Of a stretch of DNA of 64,000 bases, positions 41,239 to 49,954 are shown piece after piece. Below the pieces are notes generated by a model. It worked only from the letters and a program-made list of their open reading frames with translations, was not told the DNA's origin and ran no database searches. How positions within the stretch are numbered: the stretch's first letter is position 1; every line of letters starts with the position of its first letter. This DNA comes from Arenibaculum pallidiluteum. GTDB lineage: Bacteria; Pseudomonadota; Alphaproteobacteria; Azospirillales; Azospirillaceae. The translations under genes and the position numbers were made by a program. The DNA is taken from assembly GCF_017355985.1 (NCBI RefSeq), contig NZ_JAFIQU010000023.1, forward strand, positions 1-64,000, in the 5' to 3' direction.

Positions 41239-42609
41239 TCAGGCCGTGGGCTCCATGCGCCGGTAGGACAGCGCCTCGGCGACATGGGCGCGGCGCACGC
41301 CGCCCCCGCCGTCGAGGTCGGCCAGGGTGCGCGCGACCTTCAGCACGCGATGGTAGCCCCGGGCCGAGAGGCCGAAGCGTTCGGCCGCCTCGACCAGCAG
41401 GTGCCTGCCGGGCTCGTCCGGCGTGGCCGCGGCCTCCAGCAGCGCGCCCGACAGCTCGGCATTGCTGCGCGGGGCCGTGGCGCCCTCGCCGGCATCCCGG
41501 GCCAGCTCGCGGGCGCGGCCGTGCTGGATCTCGCGGGCCGCCGCGACCCGGGCGGCCACCTCGGCCGTGCCCTCCCCGGCCGCGGGCAGCGACAGGTCGG
41601 CGACGGCGACCGCCGGCACGTCCACATGCAGGTCGATGCGGTCCAGCAGCGGGCCGCTGATCTTGGCCTGGTAGTCGACCGCGCATTTCGGCGCCCGCGC
41701 GCAGGCGTGGGCCGGGTCGTCCAGATGCCCGCACCGGCAGGGATTCATGGCCGCGACGAGCTGGAAGCGGGCGGGATAGGTCACATGGGCGGCGGCCCGG
41801 GCGATGGTGACCGTGCCGGTTTCCAGCGGCTGGCGCAGCGCTTCCAGCGTCTGGCGCGGGAATTCCGGAAGCTCGTCCAGGAACAGCACCCCGCCATGGG
41901 CGAGGCTGATCTCGCCGGGCCTGGCCCTCGCGCCGCCGCCGACCAGGGCGGGCAGCGAGGCCCCGTGATGGGGGTCGCGGAAGGGCCGGCGGCGCAGCAG
42001 CCGCCCGCCCTCCAGCCGGCCGGCCACGCTGTGGATCATGGAGACCTCCAGCGCCTCGGCGGGCTCCATCGGCGGCAGAAGGCCCGGCAGGCGTTGGGCG
42101 AGCATGGACTTGCCGCTGCCCGGCGGGCCGGTCATCAGCAGATTATGGGCACCTGCCGCCGCGACCTCGAGCGCGCGCTTCGCGGTCTCCTGCCCCCGCA
42201 CGTCGCGCAGGTCCGGAATCCGGCCGGGCGTCTCGGCCAGCTCGGCCTTCGGCGGGGACAGGACCTGCGTTCCCTTGAAATGGTTCACCAGCGCGATCAG
42301 CGAGGCCGGCGCCAGCACCTCCAGCCCCTCGCCCGCCCAGGCGGCCTCGGCCCCGCAGGCCGAGGGGCAGATAAGCCCCCGGCCGCGCGCCAACGCGCCG
42401 ATCGCAGCCGGCAGCACCCCTGCCACCGGCAGGATCGAGCCGTCCAGCGCCAGCTCGCCCAGGGCGGTGTAGCTTGTCATCTCGTCCAGCGGCAGCACGC
42501 CCATGGCCGTCAGCAGCCCCAGGGCGATGGGCAGGTCGAAATGGCTGCTTTTCACGTTTAGCGAAACCGTATTCAAGTGCATAGAACCTAGCCTGTACCC
42601 GGAGTCCAC
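41239..42609 (-). pseudogene. comM: 5'-truncated comM/yifB (Mg-chelatase-like AAA+ ATPase)
   Basis: ComM is a branch-migration helicase for natural transformation. The remaining reading frame holds the Walker A motif GPPGSGKSML, GVLFLDELPEF and the zinc-knuckle-like PCRCGH, through to the normal C-terminus (AEALSYRRM). Family proteins are about 500 residues, and SHFDLPIALG normally lies near residue 80. Here it follows only about 20 unrelated residues, so roughly 75-80 N-terminal residues are gone. The frame still starts at ATG codons (42609 or 42579), so a shortened product may be made. The break is at about 42,546. Confidence 0.8.
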
Positions 42610-42635
42610 AGGCGCGCAGCGCCGAGCGGACTGTG
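42546..42635. other. Boundary between core chromosome and accessory region
   Basis: Homology to comM stops at about 42,546, inside the codons for SHFDLP. Immediately outboard lies an imperfect palindrome GTTTAGCGAAAC (about 42,556-42,567) and AT-richer sequence. I see no integrase, tRNA or transposase gene next to the junction, so the mechanism of insertion is not shown. Confidence 0.6.
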
Positions 42636-42673
42636 CCCAGCCCGCGCGCTTTCGAGCGCGCAGGCGGGCTGGG
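42636..42673 (-). terminator. Long UUCG-loop hairpin, probable terminator of the cREC operon
   Basis: The outer stem CCCAGCCC (42636-42643) pairs with GGGCTGGG (42666-42673). The inner stem GCGCGCT (42644-42650) pairs with AGCGCGC (42655-42661) around loop TTCG, with a 4-nt bulge. It lies 100 bp beyond the cREC gene stop, near the island edge. Confidence 0.55.
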
Positions 42674-42774
42674 ACAGGAAGCGAGGGGACCTGTGGGCAC
42701 CCGGGGGCAGGCGGGTCCAGCCACTCCGATTCTTGGCACCGAGCTGGTCCGAGACACTGCGAGCGTCGAGACCT

Positions 42775-43080
42775 TCAACGCTGCATTCTGATGCTCAAAT
42801 ACGCCCGCAATTTTCCTTCAATCGCTTGCCTCGCCACCAGATTCTGGGAATGAACGTAGAACCCAAAACTCTCGGGCATGTCACCGTGATCGAGATCCCT
42901 CTCAATTAAGAAGTCTGCGAATCTCCGGCCCTCGGCCTGACCGTCGCCTAGATCGTTGTCAAAGCTGACGTAGATCGGCCACCCGTGCATCTCGACCCAG
43001 GCGATCGCCTCGGCCACAGATCGGACCACGACCCAGCCCGTTCCGACGGGATCGCGCTCATCGTCCAGGAACATCTTCAT
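42775..43080 (-). CDS. Cyclic-phosphate processing receiver (cREC) domain protein
   Basis: This 101-residue protein begins MKMFLDDERDP and has SFDNDLG and a C-terminal VHSQN. This is the pattern of cREC domains, receiver-fold proteins predicted to process cyclic phosphates in RNA repair and conflict systems. The frame continues upstream, but that stretch is AT-rich and out of character. It is probably the distal gene of a two-gene leftward operon. Confidence 0.75.
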   Translation of the reverse strand: MKMFLDDERDPVGTGWVVVRSVAEAIAWVEMHGWPIYVSFDNDLGDGQAEGRRFADFLIERDLDHGDMPESFGFYVHSQNLVARQAIEGKLRAYLSIRMQR

Positions 43081-43213
43081 CGAGTTCCGACCACGATCTT
43101 CATGGTTCGTAACGATCTGTGCGCGACTAGGGACATCCATCGAGAGGCAGAACTCGAAGTAGCTGCCTGATGTACTTAAACATATCTGAAAATATCTTGA
43201 AAATCGCAAATTA

Positions 43214-43717
43214 TCAACTCTCACTCTTTGATGTCAACTCCCAGAGAACAGCGTTATTGGTTGTGCGTCCAACCTCGCTCGCGATCCCTGTCGCCTCGCA
43301 GCGTCGAAGGAAGGAAAGTACCATTAGGCCAAGTCTGTGAAAGTGAGGACCTGAGAGGGTTATTTGTCGTCTGGTGCAGATAGTTTTCGCAAGCTCGGGG
43401 GTCGACAGAGGCGTGATGGCACTGCGCAGAATTAGCATCACTTCTTCTTTGATCTCGTGACGCGCCAAATCCCAGTACCGAACGGAAGGAAATGGTTTCG
43501 GGGGTGACTGCGATGCCCGTAAGTCAGCGCTGCGGAAAACTCGCATGGCACCTTCAAGACAGACCAGTTCCTGGTCGAGTGCAGCCATTTGCTGTGAAAG
43601 CTGTGCCCGGCGCGCGTCGAGTTCCGCGTATTTCTCGGACAGAACGGACATGATCGACCAACAGCGTCCGTCCGTCGGGGACGTCGCTGGTGAGGGCTCA
43701 GCGATGGGGTTCGACAT
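43214..43717 (-). CDS. Uncharacterised coiled-coil protein with winged-helix-like C-terminus
   Basis: This protein of up to 167 residues has a predicted coiled coil in the first third (LSEKYAELDARRAQLSQQMAALDQEL). Its C-terminal region (about 85-165) has the helix pattern of a winged helix (EEVMLILRSAITPLSTPELAKTI). Starts at 43717 (MSNPIAE) and 43651 (MSVLSEK) are both possible. The stop lies 133 bp before the cREC start. I recognise no family. Confidence 0.55.
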   Translation of the reverse strand: MSNPIAEPSPATSPTDGRCWSIMSVLSEKYAELDARRAQLSQQMAALDQELVCLEGAMRVFRSADLRASQSPPKPFPSVRYWDLARHEIKEEVMLILRSAITPLSTPELAKTICTRRQITLSGPHFHRLGLMVLSFLRRCEATGIASEVGRTTNNAVLWELTSKSES

Positions 43718-43819
43718 GAATTGCTACCCGAGGGTGTCCTTCGAACGTTTGGCAGCCTGCGGACCATTCCGGCTTCCGCCTGGGTGACCAACCAGCCGAT
43801 CAAGTCTGCCTGCAGGACT

Positions 43820-43833
43820 TAAGATATATCTTA
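43820..43833. promoter_or_regulatory. 14-bp palindrome, probable operator of the XRE regulator
   Basis: TAAGATATATCTTA is a perfect palindrome just upstream of the XRE gene, in the divergent spacer. AAGATAT also occurs in the AT-rich segment around 43,180-43,200 upstream of the cREC gene (ATATCTGAAAATATCTT). Confidence 0.5.
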
Positions 43834-43869
43834 TGGTGAATGCTGCTGCAACGCCGTGCATTCGCATGG

Positions 43870-44130
43870 ATGGACAGCATCGCCATTCAGTTTGGCGCCA
43901 TTCTTCGTGATCTGCGTACGGCTAAAGGCCTCTCACAGGAGGAGCTGGCGTTCCGCGCCGGAATGAGCTCGCCGTATCTCAGCGACCTCGAACGTGGCCG
44001 CTCGAGCCCCTCGCTCGCGATGGTGGTCGACTTGGCGCGTGCCCTAGAGACACACCCCGCCGACATGCTGGCGGACTTGGTCATCGAGGGAACCGCTGAG
44101 CTGCCACGACGAAAGCGGCCGAAGGACTGA
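43870..44130 (+). CDS. XRE family transcriptional regulator
   Basis: This 86-residue single-domain regulator has the HTH LRTAKGLSQEELAFRAGMSSPYLSDLERG at residues 12-40. It starts at ATG 43870 (MDSIAIQFGAILRDL); an in-frame ATG at 43840 would add ten residues. It is divergent from the coiled-coil/cREC genes and probably controls itself and them through the AAGATAT palindrome. Confidence 0.82.
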   Translation: MDSIAIQFGAILRDLRTAKGLSQEELAFRAGMSSPYLSDLERGRSSPSLAMVVDLARALETHPADMLADLVIEGTAELPRRKRPKD

Positions 44131-44134
44131 GGAC

Positions 44135-44155
44135 CCCCATCAGATTTTGATGGGG
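44135..44155 (+). terminator. Terminator after XRE gene
   Basis: CCCCATCA (44135-44142) and TGATGGGG (44148-44155) form a perfect 8-bp stem with loop GATTT, 4 bp after the XRE stop. Confidence 0.55.
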
Positions 44156-44325
44156 CCCGGCCTTGCCGGCATAGGCAGGAGCCCTCGGTCTCGCTAATCT
44201 CGGCCTCTGCGACAGGTCAGGGCGCAATCTGCCCTCAGATCGCTGCATCGCCGCGCATTCCATGCTGCACAGCTCCAGTTCACCAGCATGCGGCGCGGTT
44301 ATCCATTTGCCAGCAAGCCAGGTTC

Positions 44326-44697
44326 ATGAACGACCCCATCGAGCAATCCAGAACTCCGATAGGCACAGTCACTCATGCAGACGTCGAAGCCATGGTTCGG
44401 TTCTTCGATCCGCAGAAAGGCTTTGGCTTCGTGCAGGTGTCCGACGGCTCGCCGGACGCCTTCCTTCCCGCCTCTGTGCTCGACCTCCGGCAGGATGACC
44501 TGCAGGCCGGAGACGTGATCTTCTGTTCCATCGCCGTCGGGGCAAAGGCACCGGAAGTCGTAGCCGTCCACTACGTCGACAGGAACCCGTACGGCAAGGC
44601 AGCGGGCTATACGCCCGGCCTCCCGGGTGGGTCTGGTGGTGCTCAGGTCAGGCGGACTGAAGACTCGCAGCGACGCTGGGTCCGTCCGGCGCGGTGA
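44326..44697 (+). CDS. Cold-shock-domain protein
   Basis: This 123-residue protein has a CSD core at residues 20-90. The RNP1-like KGFGFVQV is clear, and the RNP2 position reads DAFLPASVL. The tail is Gly-rich and basic. It probably binds single-stranded nucleic acid. It lies 195 bp after the XRE stop; the 44131-44325 gap holds only the terminator. Confidence 0.75.
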   Translation: MNDPIEQSRTPIGTVTHADVEAMVRFFDPQKGFGFVQVSDGSPDAFLPASVLDLRQDDLQAGDVIFCSIAVGAKAPEVVAVHYVDRNPYGKAAGYTPGLPGGSGGAQVRRTEDSQRRWVRPAR

Positions 44698-44948
44698 CCG
44701 CCAAAAGGTGTGTGGCACGCCGTAGCCGATCCGAACGGACTGGCGTAAGTCGTGAATTTATCGGGCCTCGCCTCCGGCACCTCGGCAGTTCTTCGCAATC
44801 TTTTGCGAGGCGACTAGCTGCAGTTACGCACAGTGAGCGGTCCTGAAGCCCGAAAGGACACATTTTATGATCATGCCTCCGTGGGCTCTCCCACCTACCG
44901 CGGTCTCGTGGCACCATCGCCGGACCTGGATGTGGATGCCTGCCCGCG

Positions 44949-45875
44949 ATGGATGAGCCTGCGCCTGACACAGCTTTGAGGATGGCGGCTTTCGAGCATG
45001 TCCGCCGTCTCTCGGAGTCGCATGCATATCTCACGCATACTGATCTTGCGCCGGGGTTCACCCACCGCGGCGAACGCGTCCCGCTGATCAATCCGCAGCG
45101 CGGGATATTCAAGCCGCGGCAAGCGCGCTTCCTGCTTTCGATCAAGACCGTATTCCCGAAACCCGGCGGTCGAGTCTGGTACGACGACCAGCGCGATGTG
45201 CACCGTCAGATCTATGACGGTGACGAGGCGGTCGAGTACGCTTTCATGGGGCGGAATCCAGAAGCCGCGGATAACCGGTGGCTTCGCGACGCCTATGAGA
45301 ACCAAGTTCCGCTCATCTACTTCCTCGGAATCGCGCCGGGACGCTACCAAGCGCTACTGCCGACCTTCATCACGGGCTGGGACGCAGTATCGCTGAAGGC
45401 CCGCGTGGCCTTCAGTCCTCCGGAGCAGAGATCCTTGGCGCCCCCTGAGACGGTAGCAGAGCGCCGCTACGCCTTGCGCCAGGTGAAGCAACGGCTCCAC
45501 CAAGCCTCATTTCGCGAAGCCGTCATCACGGCATACCAGGGAAGGTGCGCCCTCTCCGGCCTCCCGGAGCCGCTTCTGCTGGACGCAGCCCACATTGTGT
45601 CGGACACGCACGAGCTGTTGGGGCAACCCGTGGTGCGCAACGGCATACCCCTGTCGAAGATCCACCATGCCGCCTTCGACGCGCACCTGATTGGCATCGA
45701 TCCGGACCTGGGGATCCACGTCTCGCCAAGACTGATGGACCAGAACGACGGCCCAATGCTCGAAGCCCTCAAGCGCCAGCATGGCGGTCGGCTCCGGACG
45801 CCGGTCAGGGCGCAGGACATGCCGGATCGCGACAGGCTGGCTATGCGTTTCGAGCGCTTCAAGGCCATCGCGTGA
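44949..45875 (+). CDS. HNH (HNH_2) restriction-type endonuclease
   Basis: This 308-residue protein has a C-terminal HNH_2-like nuclease domain: CALSGLP, LLDAAHIV with His215, then GIPLSKIHHAAFDAHLIGI. The N-terminal 170 residues form a separate domain (GFTHRGERVPLINPQRGIF, then QVPLIYFLGIAPGRYQALLP) placed like the substrate-recognition domain of modification-dependent endonucleases; I cannot name its family. The stop overlaps the next start as GTGA, so it is coupled to the methyltransferase-HNH gene. Confidence 0.8.
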   Translation: MDEPAPDTALRMAAFEHVRRLSESHAYLTHTDLAPGFTHRGERVPLINPQRGIFKPRQARFLLSIKTVFPKPGGRVWYDDQRDVHRQIYDGDEAVEYAFMGRNPEAADNRWLRDAYENQVPLIYFLGIAPGRYQALLPTFITGWDAVSLKARVAFSPPEQRSLAPPETVAERRYALRQVKQRLHQASFREAVITAYQGRCALSGLPEPLLLDAAHIVSDTHELLGQPVVRNGIPLSKIHHAAFDAHLIGIDPDLGIHVSPRLMDQNDGPMLEALKRQHGGRLRTPVRAQDMPDRDRLAMRFERFKAIA

Positions 45876-47629
45876 CATCAGCCCAGGATATCGTCGCCGC
45901 CTATGATCGCCTCGCTAGCCGCCTTGCCGGCAGCTACGAGACCGTGTCCGCCGACGATGTTCTCGCCCCGTTCGTTCCCTTTATCCGGCGCGGCCCGGGG
46001 CTCGCCCTCGACATCGGTGCGGGGACCGGGCGTGATGCCGCGTGGTTAGCCTCGTGCGGCTACGACACGGTGGCCGTCGAGCCCTCGGCCGGCATGAGAG
46101 CGGAGGCCTGCCGTCTCCGTCCAGACGTGCCGGTGCGATGGGTCGACGATACACTGCCGGATCTGAGAGCCGTCCAACGGCTGGGACTGTCGTTCGATCT
46201 CGTGCTGTTGAGTGCCGTATGGATGCATGTTGCCCCAGACGAGCGCCCTCGCGCCTTCAGGAAGATAGCCGCGCTCCTGAAGCCGGGCGGCCTGCTGCTC
46301 ATGACCTTGCGCAATGGCCCCGGCGATCCCGAGCGCAGGATGTGGCCGGCTCCACTTGGCGAGATCGAGGCCTTGGCACAGGACCACGGGCTGTCCGTCG
46401 TCAGGGTGTCCCAGGAGGCCGACTGCCTCGGCAGGTCGGATGTACGCTGGACCTCCGTCTGCCTACGCATGCCCGATGATGGATCGGGCTCACTCGCCCT
46501 GCTCCGTGGCATCATTCTCAACGACAGCAAGTCCTCGACCTACAAGCTTGCCTTGCTGCGCGCTGTCGCACGGGTTGCCGACACAGCTTCCGGCCTCGTG
46601 TCGGAGGCGCCAGGCGAGGATGCGGTCGAGGTGCCGCTGGGAGCTGTCGCGCTGCATTGGCTGCAGGCTTATCTCCCCCTCCTCACAGCGCGGCTGCCGC
46701 AGGCGCCTGGCAACGACGGGCTCCACCGGCTCGGGTTCTGCGGCCCGGGATTCCGCTCGCTGCACCCCCTTGGTGTCATGGCCTCGGACATCCGGATCGG
46801 AGCCGTATTCTCCGGCGAGCGCGCCGACGCAGTCGCGACTGCCTTGCGCGAGGCGCGCGACACGATCGCGCGCATGCCGGCCCATCATACCCGCTATCCG
46901 AATGGCGGCGGGCAGGTGTTCGTACCGCGCTTGTCTCGGATCGCTCCCGCGAAGGGCGAGCTCGTCCTGGACGCGGCCACGCTGGGCAGCATGGGCAGCT
47001 TGCGCGTGCCGGGTCATCTCTGGCGCTCGCTCCAGAGGCTATCGGCATGGGTCGAGCCTGTTCTTGTGGCCGAGTGGGCACGCCTCGTGCGCGGCTACGG
47101 CGAACGGATGGGACGGCCTGTTGCGCCAGGCGAAGTCGAATCGGCGCTGACCTGGCAAGACCCGGTGCGTGACACAGGGTTGGCCAAGTTGGCAGCCCGG
47201 CGCATCACCAGGTCAGGCCGGCCCCTCGCCTGCGTCTGGTCCGGGGATGTCGTTCCAATGTCCGCATTGGATATCGACCACTGTCTTCCTTGGTCCGCTT
47301 GGCCATGCGGCGACCTGTGGAACCTGCTTCCTGCCAGCCGTCGAGTTAACCAGCGTCAGAAGCGGGACCGATTGCCGTCCGCTCGCGCGCTGGCCGAGGC
47401 GAGATCTCGAGTCGTCGCATGGTGGCAGGACGCATGGCTCGCGGATTCCGGTCTCCAAGCGCGGTTTCGACGGGAGGCCTCGGCGGCGCTGCCACTCGCC
47501 GGCGCGGCAACGGCAGAGGAGGTGTTCTCGGGCCTCGAGTGGCGGCGCCTCAGGCTGGCTCAGGACCAGCAGGTGCCGGAATGGAACGGCCTTCGAGGCG
47601 GCGCTGATTCGCCGAACAGCGTTTCATGA
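45872..47629 (+). CDS. Class I SAM methyltransferase-HNH endonuclease fusion
   Basis: This 585-residue protein joins three parts. A class I methyltransferase occupies about 1-210 (DIGAGTGRDAAWLASCG, then VEPSAGM and LLKPGGLLLMTL). A central domain of about 230 residues starts LLRGIILNDSKSSTYKLALLRA. A C-terminal HNH nuclease has D469-H470 in LDIDHCLPWS, then WNLLPASRRVNQRQK. No NPPY/DPPY DNA-amino-methyltransferase motif is seen. The start is GTG 45872, overlapping the upstream HNH gene. Confidence 0.8.
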   Translation: MTSAQDIVAAYDRLASRLAGSYETVSADDVLAPFVPFIRRGPGLALDIGAGTGRDAAWLASCGYDTVAVEPSAGMRAEACRLRPDVPVRWVDDTLPDLRAVQRLGLSFDLVLLSAVWMHVAPDERPRAFRKIAALLKPGGLLLMTLRNGPGDPERRMWPAPLGEIEALAQDHGLSVVRVSQEADCLGRSDVRWTSVCLRMPDDGSGSLALLRGIILNDSKSSTYKLALLRAVARVADTASGLVSEAPGEDAVEVPLGAVALHWLQAYLPLLTARLPQAPGNDGLHRLGFCGPGFRSLHPLGVMASDIRIGAVFSGERADAVATALREARDTIARMPAHHTRYPNGGGQVFVPRLSRIAPAKGELVLDAATLGSMGSLRVPGHLWRSLQRLSAWVEPVLVAEWARLVRGYGERMGRPVAPGEVESALTWQDPVRDTGLAKLAARRITRSGRPLACVWSGDVVPMSALDIDHCLPWSAWPCGDLWNLLPASRRVNQRQKRDRLPSARALAEARSRVVAWWQDAWLADSGLQARFRREASAALPLAGAATAEEVFSGLEWRRLRLAQDQQVPEWNGLRGGADSPNSVS

Positions 47630-47906
47630 AAGGCACATTGCTCGTCGCTTCCCCGCCGTAGGGAGGAGCTCTCCAGTCCTCAATCCTGCGCGGTCATCGG
47701 CACAACGGCCGTGCTTGGTGTGGACCAGGAGACACTGGATCCTGCTCAGTGACATGCCGCCGTCGGCGCAGGTCGCACCATCACGATCGGAAGCGATCAC
47801 GCAATGGGATACGGTTAGCAGGTGAGGGAGAACGGCACGGACCGACACCAGGCGCGCCCCGTGCTGGCCTTGTACCTGTTTCGAAGTTTCTGCGGGAGGC
47901 GCCCTC
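47630..47906. other. Spacer with no recognised gene
   Basis: The 277 bp between the fusion gene and the secreted nuclease show no convincing reading frame. A leftward open frame crosses it but lacks homology and overlaps the nuclease gene. Confidence 0.5.
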
Positions 47907-48752
47907 GTGAAGACCTTGCTTGCGGCGAGCCTGATTGCCCTGATCCTCGTCGGCCAGCCGGCCAATGCCGCAGATGCCGCGTGTCCGCAACATTTCCATG
48001 GCTCCTCGGCCCCCGAGATCGCTAATCCGAAACTCGCTCCCAAGACGCGTTTGCTGTGCTTCAGGGCCTTCGCGGTCCTGCATTCCGGGCTGACCCGGAC
48101 ACCGCTTTGGGTGGCGGAGCGATTGACCCACTCCGGCCTGCAGCGGGCCGCCGATACGCCGCGGGAGGACAGCTTTCATCCGGAAGCCCGATTGCCTGCG
48201 GACGAGCGAGCCGAACTCGCCGACTATGCCCGATCGGGGTTCGATCGCGGGCATCTCGCGCCGGCGGCCGACATGCCGAGCAAGCCTGCGCAGGCCGAGA
48301 GCTTTTCCCTCGCCAACATGGTTCCCCAGGACCCGCAGTCGAACCGGGGGGTATGGGCCGGCATCGAAGCCGTCGCACGCGATTTGGCTCGGGACGGCGG
48401 CGAAGCCTTTGTCGTCAGCGGCGCCCTCTTCGAGGGTGAGACGCTGCGGCGCATCAACGAGCGGGTCTTCGTACCAACGCGGCTGTGGAAGGCCATTTAT
48501 GTGCCAAGGACGGGATTGGCTGGGGCCTACGTCGTTGAGAACGGACCCGTGCAGGAGTGGCGCGAGGTTTCCATCAAGGAGTTAAGCACGATTGCTGGCA
48601 TCAACCCGTTTCCTGCCCTCCAGGGCAGCGCCCGAACTCGGGTTGTGGATCTTCCCGACCCGCGGCTGCCGGGCGAGCGCCGGCGCGGCAAAACCCCTCA
48701 GGATGGGCCCGAGGGGATCCTCAAGGGGTTGATCGAGCAGCTGACCCGTTGA
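47907..48752 (+). CDS. Secreted DNA/RNA non-specific endonuclease (NUC1 family)
   Basis: This 281-residue protein has an N-terminal signal peptide (LLAASLIALILVGQPANA) and the catalytic DRGHLAPAADM motif near residue 112, followed by SLANMVPQDPQSNRGVW. It would hydrolyse DNA and RNA outside the cytoplasm. The start is GTG 47907 after ggaggcg. It could give nutrients or target neighbours' DNA; no immunity gene was identified. Confidence 0.9.
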   Translation: MKTLLAASLIALILVGQPANAADAACPQHFHGSSAPEIANPKLAPKTRLLCFRAFAVLHSGLTRTPLWVAERLTHSGLQRAADTPREDSFHPEARLPADERAELADYARSGFDRGHLAPAADMPSKPAQAESFSLANMVPQDPQSNRGVWAGIEAVARDLARDGGEAFVVSGALFEGETLRRINERVFVPTRLWKAIYVPRTGLAGAYVVENGPVQEWREVSIKELSTIAGINPFPALQGSARTRVVDLPDPRLPGERRRGKTPQDGPEGILKGLIEQLTR

Positions 48753-48764
48753 GCTGGAGCTCTC

Positions 48765-49037
48765 ATGGCGAAGAAGAAGTCCGGATCCGCCTTCAGACCG
48801 TTCGCGAACGAGAACCAGACGCTGACCCTGGGGGACCTCAATGTGGAGAACCGAGAAGACCGCGTCGCGGTCTTCGGCTCGGTCGACCTGACTCGCGACC
48901 GCAAAGGGTTGGAGAAGGCCAGGGCTCTCAAGGCTGTGATCGACGCGGTGGTCACAACGCTTGAGGCGGATGCGGAGCTGCCTGACGGCGTCGCGCCGCC
49001 GAAGCCTCCCGGCACTGCAGTGAACCCCTTCGGTTGA
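48765..49037 (+). CDS. Conserved hypothetical small protein
   Basis: This 90-residue protein starts MAKKKSGSAFRPFANENQ, with predicted strand and helix segments and no transmembrane region. It begins 12 bp after the nuclease stop and may be cotranscribed with it. No function is assigned; a nuclease inhibitor is possible but it lacks a signal peptide. Confidence 0.6.
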   Translation: MAKKKSGSAFRPFANENQTLTLGDLNVENREDRVAVFGSVDLTRDRKGLEKARALKAVIDAVVTTLEADAELPDGVAPPKPPGTAVNPFG

Positions 49038-49113
49038 GCCGCATCTGCGGCCGTTCAGGCTTCCGTGTCCGGGTGTTCGTGCGCCCGCTGTGCACCACCA
49101 GGGGCGTCCGCGC

Positions 49114-49752
49114 CTACCAGTCACCAGGACCATCCTGGTTGTACTCGTTGCGGCGGCGTTGCTGCCTCTGGGCCGTCCAGGCCTTCGTCCCCTCGGGATC
49201 CGCGGCAATCCGCTGCCAGTGCTCCCTTGCTGCGACATAGGAAGGCGAGGCCGCTGCGAGGGCCGCCTCGAGAGCTCCGTACCGCCAGAGCCTCCCGTCC
49301 AGGAGCGAGACAAGGCTGGGGTTCGGGGCCATTCGACTGTCCAGGTCGGTCCTGAGCAGTCGGGAGACGGCCTCAGCCTCTTCCGCTGGGCCGAGCTCAT
49401 CCGCCAACACGCCCAGCGCGATCGCCGCCGAACGGCTGCGGCCCTTCTCGCAGTGGATGGCGAGGCAAGCGTCGGGCTGGTCGGCACGCAGCCTCCGCAC
49501 GAAATCGAGCGCCTGTGCGGCCTGTTCGTCCGGCGGCCCGGTCTGGCGTCCCAGCTCAGGTACGCCGATGTCGTCAAAGCGCAGGACCAGGATTGCCTCC
49601 ACATCACCAAGCACGGCCTGTGCGACCGCAGCATCCAGCTCACGCGAGGGCGCGCGCGACGAGGTGCTGCGGATCGAGATCAGTGCGTCTGTGCCACAGG
49701 CGGCGCCGGTTTCGATCTCGGCCCGCGAGAAGACCCGCACCGTCAACGGCAT
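49114..49752 (-). CDS. Tyrosine/dual-specificity phosphatase-like protein
   Basis: This 212-residue protein has the phosphatase loop HCEKGRSRS near residue 100, matching HCxxGxxRS, and the general-acid loop Asp before it (RFDDIG). The Arg/Gln-rich C-terminus is poorly ordered. The ATG at 49752 lies back-to-back with the exonuclease gene. The substrate may be a protein or an RNA/nucleotide. Confidence 0.75.
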   Translation of the reverse strand: MPLTVRVFSRAEIETGAACGTDALISIRSTSSRAPSRELDAAVAQAVLGDVEAILVLRFDDIGVPELGRQTGPPDEQAAQALDFVRRLRADQPDACLAIHCEKGRSRSAAIALGVLADELGPAEEAEAVSRLLRTDLDSRMAPNPSLVSLLDGRLWRYGALEAALAAASPSYVAAREHWQRIAADPEGTKAWTAQRQQRRRNEYNQDGPGDW

Positions 49753-49954
49753 CTGGTATAGCCCTGTGGCTTGGGGGTCATGGATGGGAGAGGCTCTTGC
49801 TGCGGATCACGGTGGGGCCGAACGGTATGACGGGGCAGGACTGCATCCCGGCGATGGTCATCGGAACGCACGCCGCCAGCAGGTGGAACCACAAGGTTCC
49901 TCCGCGCTCTGCGTTGCCTGGCACGATCCAGACGGTTGTATGGCAGGGCTGACC

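Noticed and set aside
42690-42760. Possible tRNA remnant near the island edge
   Set aside because: I could not form acceptor, D, anticodon and T arms from this sequence.
47624-48043. Leftward open frame of 139 codons
   Set aside because: Overlaps the secreted nuclease gene and its ribosome-binding site; no recognisable motif.
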